DNA of 64,000 nucleotides, taken from NCBI GenBank assembly GCA_964567045.1, contig CAZMLE010000008.1:23139-87138 (forward strand), read 5' to 3'. A program made the position numbers and the translations under genes. This stretch comes from JAFNGF01 sp964567045. Its GTDB lineage: Bacteria; Planctomycetota; Phycisphaerae; Sedimentisphaerales; Anaerobacaceae. Below are positions 26,027-35,463 of the stretch, piece by piece. The notes below the pieces were generated by a model that was given only the letters and a program-made list of their open reading frames with translations, ran no database searches and had not been told where the DNA came from. Each line of letters starts with the position of its first letter. Within the stretch, counting starts at the first letter, position 1.

Positions 26027-26346
26027 ATATAGACAACCTCGTTTAATATTGTGCTCCTGAATTCAGGTCTAAGCGCTTTTATGGAAACCAGGTCGATTTT
26101 AGCCCCTGTTTCTTCTGCCAGATATTTTTCAAGCGCAACAAAATCGAGTAAATCTATGCCTTTGGAGAATTCCACCAGGATATCTACATCACTGGACCGC
26201 CGAGCTTTCCCTTTGATGTAGGAGCCGAAAAGTCCGAGACGTTTGACCCTGAATTTGCGACTAAGTGTCGGTTTTAGTCTTTTCAAATTCCTTTCCAGCA
26301 AACCAAGATTACGACCTTTATTTGAGGTTCTATTTTTGTTACTCAT
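26023..26346 (-). CDS. MntA-type minimal nucleotidyltransferase antitoxin
   Basis: About 107 residues. VKRLGLFGSYIKGKARRSSD followed by VDILVEF gives the GSx(10)DxD active site of minimal nucleotidyltransferases. ATG 26346 lies seven bases after AGGGG; an ATG two codons earlier is possible. Order antitoxin-toxin, with HepT next. Likely AMPylates/polyadenylates HepT. Confidence 0.85.
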   Translation of the reverse strand: MSNKNRTSNKGRNLGLLERNLKRLKPTLSRKFRVKRLGLFGSYIKGKARRSSDVDILVEFSKGIDLLDFVALEKYLAEETGAKIDLVSIKALRPEFRSTILNEVVYI

Positions 26347-26577
26347 TCTCATACCCCTTTTGGTACTCTGGCTATACTGTACGCAGGTTATTGTGTAGAG
26401 GATAGACCGATAAGTCAACAAGCAACCGGTCGAAGAATCTCTCTTTCTTTACAATTAAGAGCGAGCCAAAAATAGACCATCGTAAAACCTATTTTCTTGA
26501 CGAACCTCTTATTCAGTCTTTAATTATAGGCGTTGTTATGTAAGAAAAATCCTGATTTTTTGAAAGGTGAAAGAAAG

Positions 26578-27768
26578 ATGAAAATCAGCAGGCGAGCTCA
26601 GGATGTGCCGGCTTCAGCGACGATAGCTGTTACGGCGCGAGCCCAGCAACTAAAAGCCCAGGGCGTGGACGTGGTCGGCTTCGGCGCAGGAGAGCCGGAT
26701 TTTGATACGCCAGATTATATAAAAGATGCAGCTATAGAGGCGCTGAAGGCGGGCAAGACAAAATACACGCCGGCAGCTGGCATCATCGAGCTGCGTACCG
26801 CTATCGCTGCCAAGCTCAAGAATGAAAATGGACTGACGTACACCCCTGACCAAATTATAGTCAACATGGGCGGCAAGCACTCCGTTTACGAGGCAATGCA
26901 GGCGGTGCTTGATCCCGGCGACGAAGTTATTCTGCCGACGCCGTATTGGGTGACATATCCGGAGACAATAAAGCTGGCCGGCGCTACGGCCAAGATCATC
27001 GAGACCGAAAGGGCAAATAGTTATAAAATCACGCCGTCGCAACTTGAAAACGCCATCACCGAAAGAACCGCTATGATAGTGCTCAACTCGCCCAACAATC
27101 CGGGCGGTTTTACTTATACGCCGCAGGAGCTAAAAGCCATCGCCAAGGTCCTCGAGGGCACCAAAGTCGTCGTGCTCTCAGATGAGATTTACGAAAAGCT
27201 GGTCTATGGCGATACCAAGTTTGTGAGTTTTGCTTCGCTCAGTGAAGATGCCTACAACCGAACCTTGACTCTCAACGGTTTCAGCAAGGCTTTCTCTATG
27301 ACGGGCTGGCGGCTGGGCTACACGGCCGGGCCGCTGGAAGTTATAAAGGCGATGGGGCGTCTTCAAGACCACATGACCTCAAACGTTGTAACGTTCGGCC
27401 AGTACGCGGCGATTGCCGCTCTTGGCGAGCCGGCAGCCGACTCCATAGAACGTATGCGAGCAGAATTCGAGCGTCGCGGCCAATATATGGCTGAGCGGCT
27501 GAACAACATTCCAGGCGTCCAGTGTCCGGAACCCACTGGCGCTTTTTACTGTTTCCCTGATGTTTCAAGCCATTATGGCCGAACTATTAATGGGGCGAAA
27601 ATTACCGGCAGCATGGATTTTGCCAAGGCGCTTCTGGAGCAGGCCAAAGTCGCCCTTGTACCGGGCCTGCCCTTCGGCTGTGACGACAATGTTCGGCTGA
27701 GTTTTGCCTGCTCGTTAGAGCAGATTCGTAAAGGCCTGGATAGACTGGGAAAATGGCTCGGCCAATGA
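26578..27768 (+). CDS. Pyridoxal-phosphate aminotransferase, aspartate aminotransferase type
   Basis: 396 residues of the class I/II fold-type I family. Start ATG 26578 after GAAAGG; MKISRRAQDVPASATIAVTA is the usual opening. VVGFGAGEPDFDTPDYIKDA, VLNSPNNPGGFTYTPQEL, VVLSDEIYEKLVYG and the PLP lysine in LNGFSKAFSMTGWRLGY are all present, as is the C-terminal NVRLSFACSLEQIRKGLDRL. This is the Ibeta aspartate aminotransferase pattern that transaminates aspartate, sometimes prephenate. Its stop overlaps the next start. Confidence 0.92.
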   Translation: MKISRRAQDVPASATIAVTARAQQLKAQGVDVVGFGAGEPDFDTPDYIKDAAIEALKAGKTKYTPAAGIIELRTAIAAKLKNENGLTYTPDQIIVNMGGKHSVYEAMQAVLDPGDEVILPTPYWVTYPETIKLAGATAKIIETERANSYKITPSQLENAITERTAMIVLNSPNNPGGFTYTPQELKAIAKVLEGTKVVVLSDEIYEKLVYGDTKFVSFASLSEDAYNRTLTLNGFSKAFSMTGWRLGYTAGPLEVIKAMGRLQDHMTSNVVTFGQYAAIAALGEPAADSIERMRAEFERRGQYMAERLNNIPGVQCPEPTGAFYCFPDVSSHYGRTINGAKITGSMDFAKALLEQAKVALVPGLPFGCDDNVRLSFACSLEQIRKGLDRLGKWLGQ

Positions 27769-30377
27769 AAGTCAGAAGACAGAAAACGGAAACCCGCCCC
27801 TTCATTTCATTCAGGGCAAGCTCTGAGCGAAGCCGAAGGGACAGAAGACAGCAAACAGTCATCCGTCCTCCGTCCTCTGTCGTCTGCCCTCCCATTGAAC
27901 CTGCCGCATTCTCAATTTGGCTTGTTTTTTTGGCCTGGCTGGCGATGCTCATCTTCGCCGTACATGCCTGCACACACATGGTCGCCGCCGGCGATACCTG
28001 GGTGGCAATGGCCTGCGGCCGGCACTTTGTCAATCACGGTGTGGATACGGTCGAGCCTTTCAGCGCCAATTCGCACAAGCCAGGCCCGACGCCGGAAGAA
28101 GTCAAGACCTGGCCAGGCTGGGCCCAGTGGATTGTAGATAAAGTGGGCCTTGAAACGGTCAAATACTGGCATCCGACGGGCTGGATTAACCAGAACTGGC
28201 TGACCCACGTAATCTTTTATTGGTTGACCACTACTCTGGGCTCAGAGCAGCAGCCTTATTTCAACGCGCTGGCTTACTGGAAGTTTGCCGTTTACATATT
28301 GACCATTATTTGTGTGTTCTACACCGGCAGATTATTGGGCGCCAATCCGTTTCTATCTGCCGCCTTTGCCTGTTTTGCAGTGTTTGTGGGGCGTTCATTT
28401 CTGGATATTCGCCCCCAGGGCTTCTCAAACCTGCTTGTAGCTGTCTTTCTCCTGATGCTGGTTCTTGCCGCATATCGAAACATACTGTACATCTGGCTCA
28501 TTGTCCCGGTAACGGTCTTCTGGTGTAATGTCCATGGCGGATACATTTACGCATTTATAATGCTCGTGCCGTTCATAGGGCTGCATTTGCTGACCACCTG
28601 CAACAGAAAATGGACTGCAATCCTATATAACGTCTCCGCCTGGCCGTTTTACGCTCTTGTCGTGTCCAGGGCCGGTCTAACAATATCCACATTTTTGTTC
28701 TTGGTCTTGCTGATTGTTTTGGACATCACACTGATTTTTTATAAAAACAATCTTGTCTCCATTGGTTGGAGGGGCATCTGGCACACAATCGCAGCCGGTG
28801 TTGTTGCCTTTTTCGCTATGGTGCTGGTGAATCCTTTTCATTTAACCAATCTAACTCATACTTTCGTCATCAGCGTCAGCGAGCACGCCGCCAGATGGCG
28901 TGAGATTCATGAGTGGAAACCTGCTTTCGAATGGGATAATCCCGTCGGCACCGCCGTACCTTTTTTGGTGATGTACATTATCGCCTGGGTTGTCCTGGGG
29001 CTTTGGGTTGTCATCTCGACATTAACGCGGCGCTCGGTGAGCCAAAGGCGGTCTCGAAAGGCAGCCGGCTCTGACGAGTATCAATGGCCTAAACTTAATT
29101 TGCCCTCGATGATGATTGCCGCTCTTACTATTTACATGGCCATTCGCTCGCGCAGATTCATACCGATAGCGGCTATCGCGGGCTGCCCGATTATAGCCAT
29201 GTTCGTTGACCAAATCGTCCGGGCGATTTCGGCGGCCCGCAACTTCCACAGACAAAACCGCCTGTTCGTCTCACCGATGCCCCGCAATGTGCAGCTTTAT
29301 CTGACGATTGCCGGCGCGGCGGCGGTGGTATTCTTTGGCGCGTGGTGGGGCGGCAGGTTTAAGCTTGTTTATCTTGACGCCTGGCCCAATGACCCGGAAC
29401 TGACTTCGATTTTTATGCGGATGACTGCCTCCGATGCCAAACCGTTCTGTGCCGGCCAGTTTATAAGGATGAATAAAGTGGCGGGCAATATGTTTAATTA
29501 CTGGACCGAAGGCGGCTTCATCGCCTGGGCGCAGGAGCCTGACCCAAACACCGGCTGGACGCCGCTACAGCTATTCATGGATGGCCGCGCACAGGCAGCC
29601 TATAACCGTGAGACTTTCGATCTCTGGTCGTACATTATGTCCGGGGGCCTGCCTGGTTCGGAAGGGTTTCAGATAGTGCAGCGTGCCAGCATGAAAGCCA
29701 GAATGACCGGACAGGAGCTGAAGGACGAATTGACCTCCGCCGATTACGTGAAAATTGGCCCGTCGATAGATCAGGCGCTTAGAGAGCGAAACGTCTGGGT
29801 GGCCTTGATGCCGGCCGCTGAGTTCGACAGCGTTTTTGTAAGAGGGCTCGAACACACCCTGAATTGGGTTATTGTCTTCCTCGACAACAAGCAGAAAATA
29901 CTGGTCAATTATGCAACGGCTCAGGGTAAGGAGCTCTTTGACGGCATAGAAAGTGGTAAAACGCTTTATCCGGATGAATTCTCCAGAAGCCTTACTCTGG
30001 CGCATAACTTACTTGTCTACGCCAAGGACGTTGCGCAAAGAAGACGAGGTTTAGACCTTGCCATTCAGGCCTTCAATTTGAATCCCTCGCCAACCCCGAT
30101 GTTAGAGATAATGGTTAATGCAGCGAGGTTTACCGAGCTGGTTCCACAGGTCAACAGTTTCTGCAAAAGCTACTTTGACAGCTTCACAAAAGACGAGGGA
30201 GTCTATGCCAGGCAGGATGGTTATCGCCTTAGATTGGACGCGGCACGATTGGCGTGCGTGCATCTTGAAAGGGTGGCCAGAGCGCAGGGAGACGCAAAAC
30301 TGGCAGAATCTTACGCCGCCAGAATAAGAGAATATGAAACTGAGCGCGGGAAGATATCCGATGAACAAAGGTGGTAG
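27765..30377 (+). CDS. Large polytopic membrane protein with repeat-derived N-terminus
   Basis: About 870 residues; ATG 27765 overlaps the aminotransferase stop (ATGA). The first ~45 residues (RQKTETRPFISFRASSERSR, then RQQTVIRPPSSVVCPP) are the translation of a dispersed repeat, not native protein. Then about ten hydrophobic helices, starting IWLVFLAWLAMLIFAVHACT, with loop motifs DIRPQGFSNLLVAVFLLML and VTVFWCNVHGGYIYAFIMLV, in the manner of ArnT/PMT-like glycosyltransferase membrane cores. The C-terminal ~350 residues are soluble and helical at the end. It precedes a GT2 gene, overlapping by 17 bases, so a lipid-linked sugar role is plausible but unproven. Confidence 0.6.
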   Translation: MKVRRQKTETRPFISFRASSERSRRDRRQQTVIRPPSSVVCPPIEPAAFSIWLVFLAWLAMLIFAVHACTHMVAAGDTWVAMACGRHFVNHGVDTVEPFSANSHKPGPTPEEVKTWPGWAQWIVDKVGLETVKYWHPTGWINQNWLTHVIFYWLTTTLGSEQQPYFNALAYWKFAVYILTIICVFYTGRLLGANPFLSAAFACFAVFVGRSFLDIRPQGFSNLLVAVFLLMLVLAAYRNILYIWLIVPVTVFWCNVHGGYIYAFIMLVPFIGLHLLTTCNRKWTAILYNVSAWPFYALVVSRAGLTISTFLFLVLLIVLDITLIFYKNNLVSIGWRGIWHTIAAGVVAFFAMVLVNPFHLTNLTHTFVISVSEHAARWREIHEWKPAFEWDNPVGTAVPFLVMYIIAWVVLGLWVVISTLTRRSVSQRRSRKAAGSDEYQWPKLNLPSMMIAALTIYMAIRSRRFIPIAAIAGCPIIAMFVDQIVRAISAARNFHRQNRLFVSPMPRNVQLYLTIAGAAAVVFFGAWWGGRFKLVYLDAWPNDPELTSIFMRMTASDAKPFCAGQFIRMNKVAGNMFNYWTEGGFIAWAQEPDPNTGWTPLQLFMDGRAQAAYNRETFDLWSYIMSGGLPGSEGFQIVQRASMKARMTGQELKDELTSADYVKIGPSIDQALRERNVWVALMPAAEFDSVFVRGLEHTLNWVIVFLDNKQKILVNYATAQGKELFDGIESGKTLYPDEFSRSLTLAHNLLVYAKDVAQRRRGLDLAIQAFNLNPSPTPMLEIMVNAARFTELVPQVNSFCKSYFDSFTKDEGVYARQDGYRLRLDAARLACVHLERVARAQGDAKLAESYAARIREYETERGKISDEQRW

Positions 30378-31188
30378 CCAGACGACAGAGGACGGAGGAC
30401 AGAGGACGGAGGACAGAGGACAGAGCCACGAGCGTAAGCGGGTGGCCCGTGTTGGACAATCGGTGCGGGGCATCAGCGTTTTTTTTCCGTGCTACAATGA
30501 GCAAGACAATGTTGCCCGCACAGTCGAACGAGCACTCGATGTTCTTGAAAAGCTCAACGCCGACTTTGAAGTAATTATTGTTGACGACGGCAGCACCGAT
30601 AGCACCGGTCGGATTGCCGATGAAATCGCCAGCCGGAATAATAGGGTCAAAGTCGTACATCATCATCCCAATTTAGGCTATGGCGCCGCTCTGCGGTCGG
30701 GCTTCAAAGCAGCTACGAAAGAGCTTGTCTTTTATACTGACGGCGACGGGCAGTTCGATATTAGCGAGCTGCCGTCTTTGCTCCCACTTATGGATGAAGC
30801 TGATATTGTCAGTTGCTACCGACTGAACCGTCAGGATAATTTGGTACGCAGAATGAATGGCTGGTGCTGGACAAAATTGGTCTGCTTATTATTTGGCATG
30901 AAAATCCGTGACATCGATTGTGCTTTCAAATTGTATAAGCGAGAGATTTTTGACCATATTGAACTATCCAGCACCGGTGCCTTGATTAATGCTGAAATCT
31001 TAGCTAGAGCTACCCGAAGGGGCTACCGCCTGACCGAAAGGGGCGTGCACCATTATCCGCGAACCGCCGGCAGACAGACCGGCGGAAGAGCACGCGTGAT
31101 CCTGCGAGCATTTAAGGAGCTGATCAAGCTGTATAGCCAGATTAAGAAAGGAAACCCCAAACAAACACAAATAGTTGACCCCGACTGA
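30361..31188 (+). CDS. Family 2 glycosyltransferase (polyprenyl-phosphate sugar transferase type)
   Basis: About 275 residues. GISVFFPCYNEQDNVARTVE, VIIVDDGSTDSTGRIADEIA and FYTDGDGQFDISELPSLLPL (DxD) are the GT-A signature of dolichol/undecaprenyl-phosphate mannosyl- or glucosyltransferases; no C-terminal membrane pair is visible. Residues about 5-20 (GGSQTTEDGGQRTEDRGQ) are repeat sequence translated in frame. The ATG at 30361 overlaps the previous gene; another ATG lies at 30334. Likely makes a lipid-linked sugar used by the membrane protein upstream. Confidence 0.82.
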   Translation: MNKGGSQTTEDGGQRTEDRGQSHERKRVARVGQSVRGISVFFPCYNEQDNVARTVERALDVLEKLNADFEVIIVDDGSTDSTGRIADEIASRNNRVKVVHHHPNLGYGAALRSGFKAATKELVFYTDGDGQFDISELPSLLPLMDEADIVSCYRLNRQDNLVRRMNGWCWTKLVCLLFGMKIRDIDCAFKLYKREIFDHIELSSTGALINAEILARATRRGYRLTERGVHHYPRTAGRQTGGRARVILRAFKELIKLYSQIKKGNPKQTQIVDPD

Positions 31189-31213
31189 GTCGGGGGCGGG
31201 TAGGTGACATTGT

Positions 31214-33148
31214 ATGGACGAAGCGAAGGTCAATCTGTTCATCTACGGCTCACTACTTGACCCTCAGATATTCAAATCGGTCAGCGGCCTGGGCTTTACT
31301 CTGCAGCGCGGCCAAGCCGACGGGCAAAACCTTTCAGCAGAACCCGCCTTTTTGCCCGGCTACCGAAAGGTCAGCCCCGACAATGTGTATTTTTATGCCG
31401 TTGAAAGTCCCACATCCAGAATCGAAGGACTTGTAATCTACGATGTGCCTGCCAGGGCGATGGCCGAAATCGACAGGTACGAAGGAAAACGCTACGACCG
31501 AGATACCGTTCGGGTTAACACCGCCAGCGGTTTTGTTCAGGCCCAGGCGTATCTGGCAAGCCACGAGTCGATGAGAAAACACTTCGGCGATAGATTCCAC
31601 GTCAATTTGATACACGAGCTCTGGCTGCGCAAACGCATTGAAAAATTCATCGAGAAGCGAACTCGTCCCGGCGAGCAAACCCCCGATGCCGACCTTGAGC
31701 GGCGGGCGGACAGGCAGTTGCTCGCAACCACCGAGCGGGACTTAGTTATAACCCATTACCGCAGAGACGCTGTGAGTGACTACTATCTTGAGCACGAGCT
31801 GGACCGGCCTCGGCCGAGCATAAAACATTTATACGGTGACCCGCAGGCCCAGCCATTTATCGAAAATTATTTGGCCTTAGTCGTGAAGCAGGTTTTGCTA
31901 AACGAGTTAGACGAGAAGATTCAAGCTGGATTCCGTTTTGAAATCGAGCACATGCTTACCTCAGAGAGGTACTTCAAACGCTCAATTAGTATGCTGGTGG
32001 CTCTGCGAATGATAAATGACAATAGGCCGGTTGTCGACCTGCTAATTGAGCGCTCTCTAAAGACGATGTTGTACCGCGAATATGACCTTATCGATTACGT
32101 CAAATATGCTGTCCGCGCCGCCGACAGTATGTTCGATAACCGGGTCGGTGAATCTGTACTTGCTTGGGTAAGGTCAAATCTCCAGCCGGGCCTTGTGCCT
32201 CTCGGAGCCGAGCTGGAATTAAGTAATCTTGGCCCCGCAGCCGTCGAGCCGCAAAGGACAGCCCAAAAGGCTTTGGATCCGGTATATGACGACTTTAGAT
32301 ATTTCCATGATTTCAGCCTGGATGTGCTGGCGTGGAAACTCGGCGGGTATATTGACGATCACAGCGGTTCCACCGACCGGGCGCGCAGACTCGGTTTTCT
32401 AGAATTGGCGCCTGGCAGATTGAATATTGCCGGCGAGCTATCCCGCCCGGCAACTTCGGACCCATGGCTGCTTGACAAGTTGATACACGAGATCGTCACT
32501 TTTTATGATGTCCGCCCACACAGTTTGCATCTTTCCTTTCAGTTGCGTAAAAATCAAATCGGCAAACAGAAAATCCTGCCGTTGCGCTTTGTGAAATGCC
32601 TGCTTGTGCTTGGCGGCGGCCTGGTACAAAAGCGTACCGGCAGACTATGGGTCTCAAGAATGGGCTACGATGAAATAAAGCAGTACGGATTTGGCGAGGA
32701 GCTTGTCTTTGCCAGAACCAGTAAACGCAGATGGTATATGGGAGACGACGAGATTGCTGAAAAAGTGCCGGCTCAGGCTAGCGCCCATGTTCAGCAATAC
32801 AAATTCATTCGTCTGGAAAAAAGGGCTAACTATGAGCCCTTGATTCTGTGCCTTAAGGGTCTGCAACTGGCCTACAATCCGGGCGACTATTTAAGTGCGG
32901 ACCAATTAAACGCCGATGCCAAACTGCGCCGCGAATATGAGGAACTGAAAAACTGGGCTGCAGAACCTGCAGAAATCAGCCAGCAAATTATAAGCGAGTT
33001 CATCAAAACCGTCCAGCAGGGCCTGATGAATGAGGTTCATCATCGGCCCGCTCACAAATTGCACTACGTAGACTGGGCACTCGCTGCGATTGATGTACAA
33101 TTACGAATGTTCAACAAACAGGTCAAGGAATCGCTCGGTGCCCCTTGA
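31214..33148 (+). CDS. AIG2/gamma-glutamylcyclotransferase domain fused to amidoligase-like domain
   Basis: 644 residues. Residues about 5-125 are a GGCT/AIG2-like domain: VNLFIYGSLLDPQIFKSVSG has the YGSL motif, ending ISRYDRD-like (AEIDRYEGKRYDRDTVRV). Residues about 130-310 are helical. From about residue 326, VPLGAELELSNLG is followed by DFSLDVLAWKLGGYIDDHSG, FLELAPGRLNIAGELSRPAT and HSLHLSFQL: the GxExE ... GELxxP ... HxHxS order is that of the glutamine-synthetase-like amidoligase/glutamate-cysteine ligase superfamily. The second assignment is by motif order only. Such enzymes make gamma-glutamyl or peptide-like amides; a cyclotransferase domain would open or trim them. Confidence 0.55.
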   Translation: MDEAKVNLFIYGSLLDPQIFKSVSGLGFTLQRGQADGQNLSAEPAFLPGYRKVSPDNVYFYAVESPTSRIEGLVIYDVPARAMAEIDRYEGKRYDRDTVRVNTASGFVQAQAYLASHESMRKHFGDRFHVNLIHELWLRKRIEKFIEKRTRPGEQTPDADLERRADRQLLATTERDLVITHYRRDAVSDYYLEHELDRPRPSIKHLYGDPQAQPFIENYLALVVKQVLLNELDEKIQAGFRFEIEHMLTSERYFKRSISMLVALRMINDNRPVVDLLIERSLKTMLYREYDLIDYVKYAVRAADSMFDNRVGESVLAWVRSNLQPGLVPLGAELELSNLGPAAVEPQRTAQKALDPVYDDFRYFHDFSLDVLAWKLGGYIDDHSGSTDRARRLGFLELAPGRLNIAGELSRPATSDPWLLDKLIHEIVTFYDVRPHSLHLSFQLRKNQIGKQKILPLRFVKCLLVLGGGLVQKRTGRLWVSRMGYDEIKQYGFGEELVFARTSKRRWYMGDDEIAEKVPAQASAHVQQYKFIRLEKRANYEPLILCLKGLQLAYNPGDYLSADQLNADAKLRREYEELKNWAAEPAEISQQIISEFIKTVQQGLMNEVHHRPAHKLHYVDWALAAIDVQLRMFNKQVKESLGAP

Positions 33149-33545
33149 CGTGATTTTATTTTAGACACTGATTCACACAGATTAACACGGATTATCATAA
33201 GTCTGCATTCCCCCCTTCGGGTTTGTTGCCAAACTCCGTTGTGCTACAATTGAGATTGCCGCGTCCCAGCGCGCCGGGGCTCGCAATGACCCTTTGCGAA
33301 TTCTACGCCAGTTTGTAGGCGATTTGTTCTTCCAGAATGTCTTTGACGGTAAGGGTATTTGCCCTTGTTCCGGCGAACTAAAAAAAGATTGTCTTCCTCT
33401 CAGTTTAGCGGTATGCTTCTAATTTAAGCCCGGGAGATGCGGCTTTTGAAGAGAACCACGCCTTTGTCTATCAACATTGCCGTCCGGCAAACGTCTTTTT
33501 AGTAAAAGGTTAAGTTTTGGCGACCGAACACCGGAGTGACGATAT
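33149..33545. other. Gene-free interval with two repeat types
   Basis: 33165-33200 carries the CACAGATTAACACGGATT repeat; 33258-33295 carries GAGATTGCCGCGTCCCAGCG ... GCTCGCAATGACC, a palindromic short element of the GAGATTGC/GCAATGAC type. On the minus strand 33315-33382 encodes TLTVKDILEEQIAYKLA and a stop, possibly the end of a lost gene. Confidence 0.5.
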
Positions 33546-34511
33546 ATGCCTCTTCCGCTTAAAGAATCTCGAGCGGTAGCTGAAATGGCTGAATTGCTGT
33601 ACGACTTTCTTCCGGGATCTGGCCACCCGACATGGAAGGGACATGTTTCCTTTAAGACAGTTGCCCAAAAAGTGGGCGTTGGGGACTTCTGGCAGCTTGG
33701 AAGCAGGATCCCCATGATAACCGGGCTAATAGAGCGAACGCTCGAATTCCGCCGGGGCCGCTTTGAGCCACTCATACTTGAAATCGTCAGGGCTGGGCTT
33801 ACCTATAGGCAGAGTCAAGCCAAAGCAGTGCAGCCAGAAGAAATAGACAAGCTAAACGGTCTAATTCTGGAAGTCGGATTTAAGTTTCCTGACCTCTGGG
33901 ATTCCAATTTCAAAGACTCTCTCAGGGCGGATGCTGGTGTTCGTGCAAAAGAGCATGTCCAGCGTGCGCTGGCGCAAGAAAAGCTCAAAGTTACGGAACG
34001 TACGCAACGCAGCTGTGAACTCGAAGAACTCAAGAGGCAGTTCTTCACACTCCATGAGGATGAAAATCGGCAGCAGGCGGGACTAAGTTTGGAGAGCGTG
34101 TTGAACTGCCTGTTTGACTTACATGACCTTTCGCCTCGGGAGCCCTTCAGGGTAGTGGGTGAGCAGATTGATGGGTCATTTGAACTCGACCATGAAATAT
34201 ATCTCCTCGAGGCAAAATGGAACCAAGAGCCTTCTCCTGAGTCGGACCTTCTTGTGTTCAGAGGAAAAATCGAAGGGAAATCAAATGTCACACGAGGAGT
34301 CTTTGTGTCAATAAATGGAATTAGTAAGGAGGCAGCTATCGCTATTACTCAAGGCAAACAACCTAACTTCTTTGCAGTCGACGGATATGACATCACGATG
34401 CTCCTCGAAGACAACATTGATCTCACCACTTTCCTTCGGCAGCGACAGCGGCTTCTGGCAGAGGAAGGGCGGGTCATAGTCCCGTTCTCAGAACTTCGCA
34501 TTCGCAGATAG
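33546..34511 (+). CDS. Restriction-endonuclease-like (PD-(D/E)xK) protein
   Basis: 321 residues; ATG with GGAGTGA nine bases upstream. The first ~90 residues are helical (AVAEMAELLYDFLPGSGHPT, TVAQKVGVGDFWQLGSRIPM) and the middle is a charged helix. Residues about 185-285 are nuclease-like: GLSLESVLNCLFDLHDLSPR then EQIDGSFELDHEIYLLEAKW, the D-x(n)-(E)xK pattern of Mrr-type nucleases, followed by SNVTRGVFVSINGIS. Probably DNA cleavage in defence. It starts a rightward module of four tightly spaced genes. Confidence 0.65.
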   Translation: MPLPLKESRAVAEMAELLYDFLPGSGHPTWKGHVSFKTVAQKVGVGDFWQLGSRIPMITGLIERTLEFRRGRFEPLILEIVRAGLTYRQSQAKAVQPEEIDKLNGLILEVGFKFPDLWDSNFKDSLRADAGVRAKEHVQRALAQEKLKVTERTQRSCELEELKRQFFTLHEDENRQQAGLSLESVLNCLFDLHDLSPREPFRVVGEQIDGSFELDHEIYLLEAKWNQEPSPESDLLVFRGKIEGKSNVTRGVFVSINGISKEAAIAITQGKQPNFFAVDGYDITMLLEDNIDLTTFLRQRQRLLAEEGRVIVPFSELRIRR

Positions 34512-34556
34512 AGAACTCGGGCATCCATTGTGCAGGAAAGGCAAACAAGGGGACGC

Positions 34557-34979
34557 ATGGGCGAACTTCCAGGCGACATGTATCAGGTGCAGGCGATACT
34601 TGACAGGTATGTCGTCATACACGACAACATTTTTAAGTTCTCGTTGCGCAAGGCAATTCCAATGCCCGGCATCTTCGAGCCCATAGACTTCGGCCAGCAC
34701 TTCAGAGATCTTGATTCCTTGGCTTCAGCGTTAGAACAGATCGCTATCTGCACAAGCGATAGACCCAAAGTACCAGAAGTGTTTCAGCGGTACGTTATCG
34801 CGCTCCTCAGAACAATACAGTTTCTTCGAGACATGTGCAACCGACTTTACGATAAGACCGAGGATGATTTGCACAGTTACAAAATGAATCAATACAAAGC
34901 TGACGTGGCCACGTACGAAGGATTAGTGGACAAGTATTGCTTGCTGGGATCGGAATTGAACGAATATGTTCGCAAATGA
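34557..34979 (+). CDS. Hypothetical protein of the defence-like module
   Basis: 140 residues from ATG 34557 (AGGGG four bases upstream); a GTG at 34530 would add nine. Helical, with QVQAILDRYVVIHDNIFKFS, FQRYVIALLRTIQFLRDMCN and a charged end. No family recognised. The stop overlaps the next ATG. Confidence 0.55.
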   Translation: MGELPGDMYQVQAILDRYVVIHDNIFKFSLRKAIPMPGIFEPIDFGQHFRDLDSLASALEQIAICTSDRPKVPEVFQRYVIALLRTIQFLRDMCNRLYDKTEDDLHSYKMNQYKADVATYEGLVDKYCLLGSELNEYVRK

Positions 34980-35137
34980 AAATACCAAGAGCGCCGGTGC
35001 AACTGTCGCCTGTTCCGCTATGCTTCGTAATGGCAGGGAATGAAGGTATCACCGATTGTTCCATATCTGCTGACGATCTGGAAAGAATAACCCGCGATGG
35101 TGCAGTCGGACACATGTTCGGCTACGAGAAAAAATGA
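34976..35137 (+). CDS. Small protein (53 aa), translationally coupled
   Basis: Starts at an ATG overlapping the previous TGA (ATGA) and ends overlapping the next ATG the same way. Reads MKIPRAPVQLSPVPLCFVMA at the front. Coupling on both sides argues that it is translated; function unknown. Confidence 0.4.
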   Translation: MKIPRAPVQLSPVPLCFVMAGNEGITDCSISADDLERITRDGAVGHMFGYEKK

Positions 35138-35457
35138 TGGGCATGATGAACGATCTAGAACACGAATTCGACATGGCAATGATGAATATCTACCACCGAG
35201 CCAAAACAGAGGCGGGCTATAATGCCACAAGATACTTGCAGATGTTGGGAGAACATCGCGGGCTAGGGACAGCGCGAATCCTTCTGCAGGCTCCTCACGT
35301 CTCTGACGGCTACACTGCCCTGTGGGAAAGAAGAAGACTGGATCTCACCGTCGAAGCTCTCATTCTCCAGAAGAAATGGTATCCACTCTTCTCTGATCAA
35401 GAGCGAGATATTGCGCGAAAACGTCTCGAAGAATACAAATACGAATTCAAAGAATAG
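35134..35457 (+). CDS. Small conserved helical protein often seen in accessory regions
   Basis: 107 residues. AKTEAGYNATRYLQMLGEHR and then ALWERRRLDLTVEALILQKK, ending FSDQERDIARKRLEEYKYEF, match a small family I have seen described only as hypothetical, commonly next to restriction or toxin genes. No catalytic motif. An attC-like palindrome follows 6 bases after its stop, so this gene (or the module) may be a cassette. Confidence 0.65.
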   Translation: MMGMMNDLEHEFDMAMMNIYHRAKTEAGYNATRYLQMLGEHRGLGTARILLQAPHVSDGYTALWERRRLDLTVEALILQKKWYPLFSDQERDIARKRLEEYKYEFKE

Positions 35458-35463
35458 AAAGCA

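Noticed and set aside
33315..33382. Leftward peptide ending TLTVKDILEEQIAYKLA
   Set aside because: Too short to assign; mentioned only as a possible gene end.
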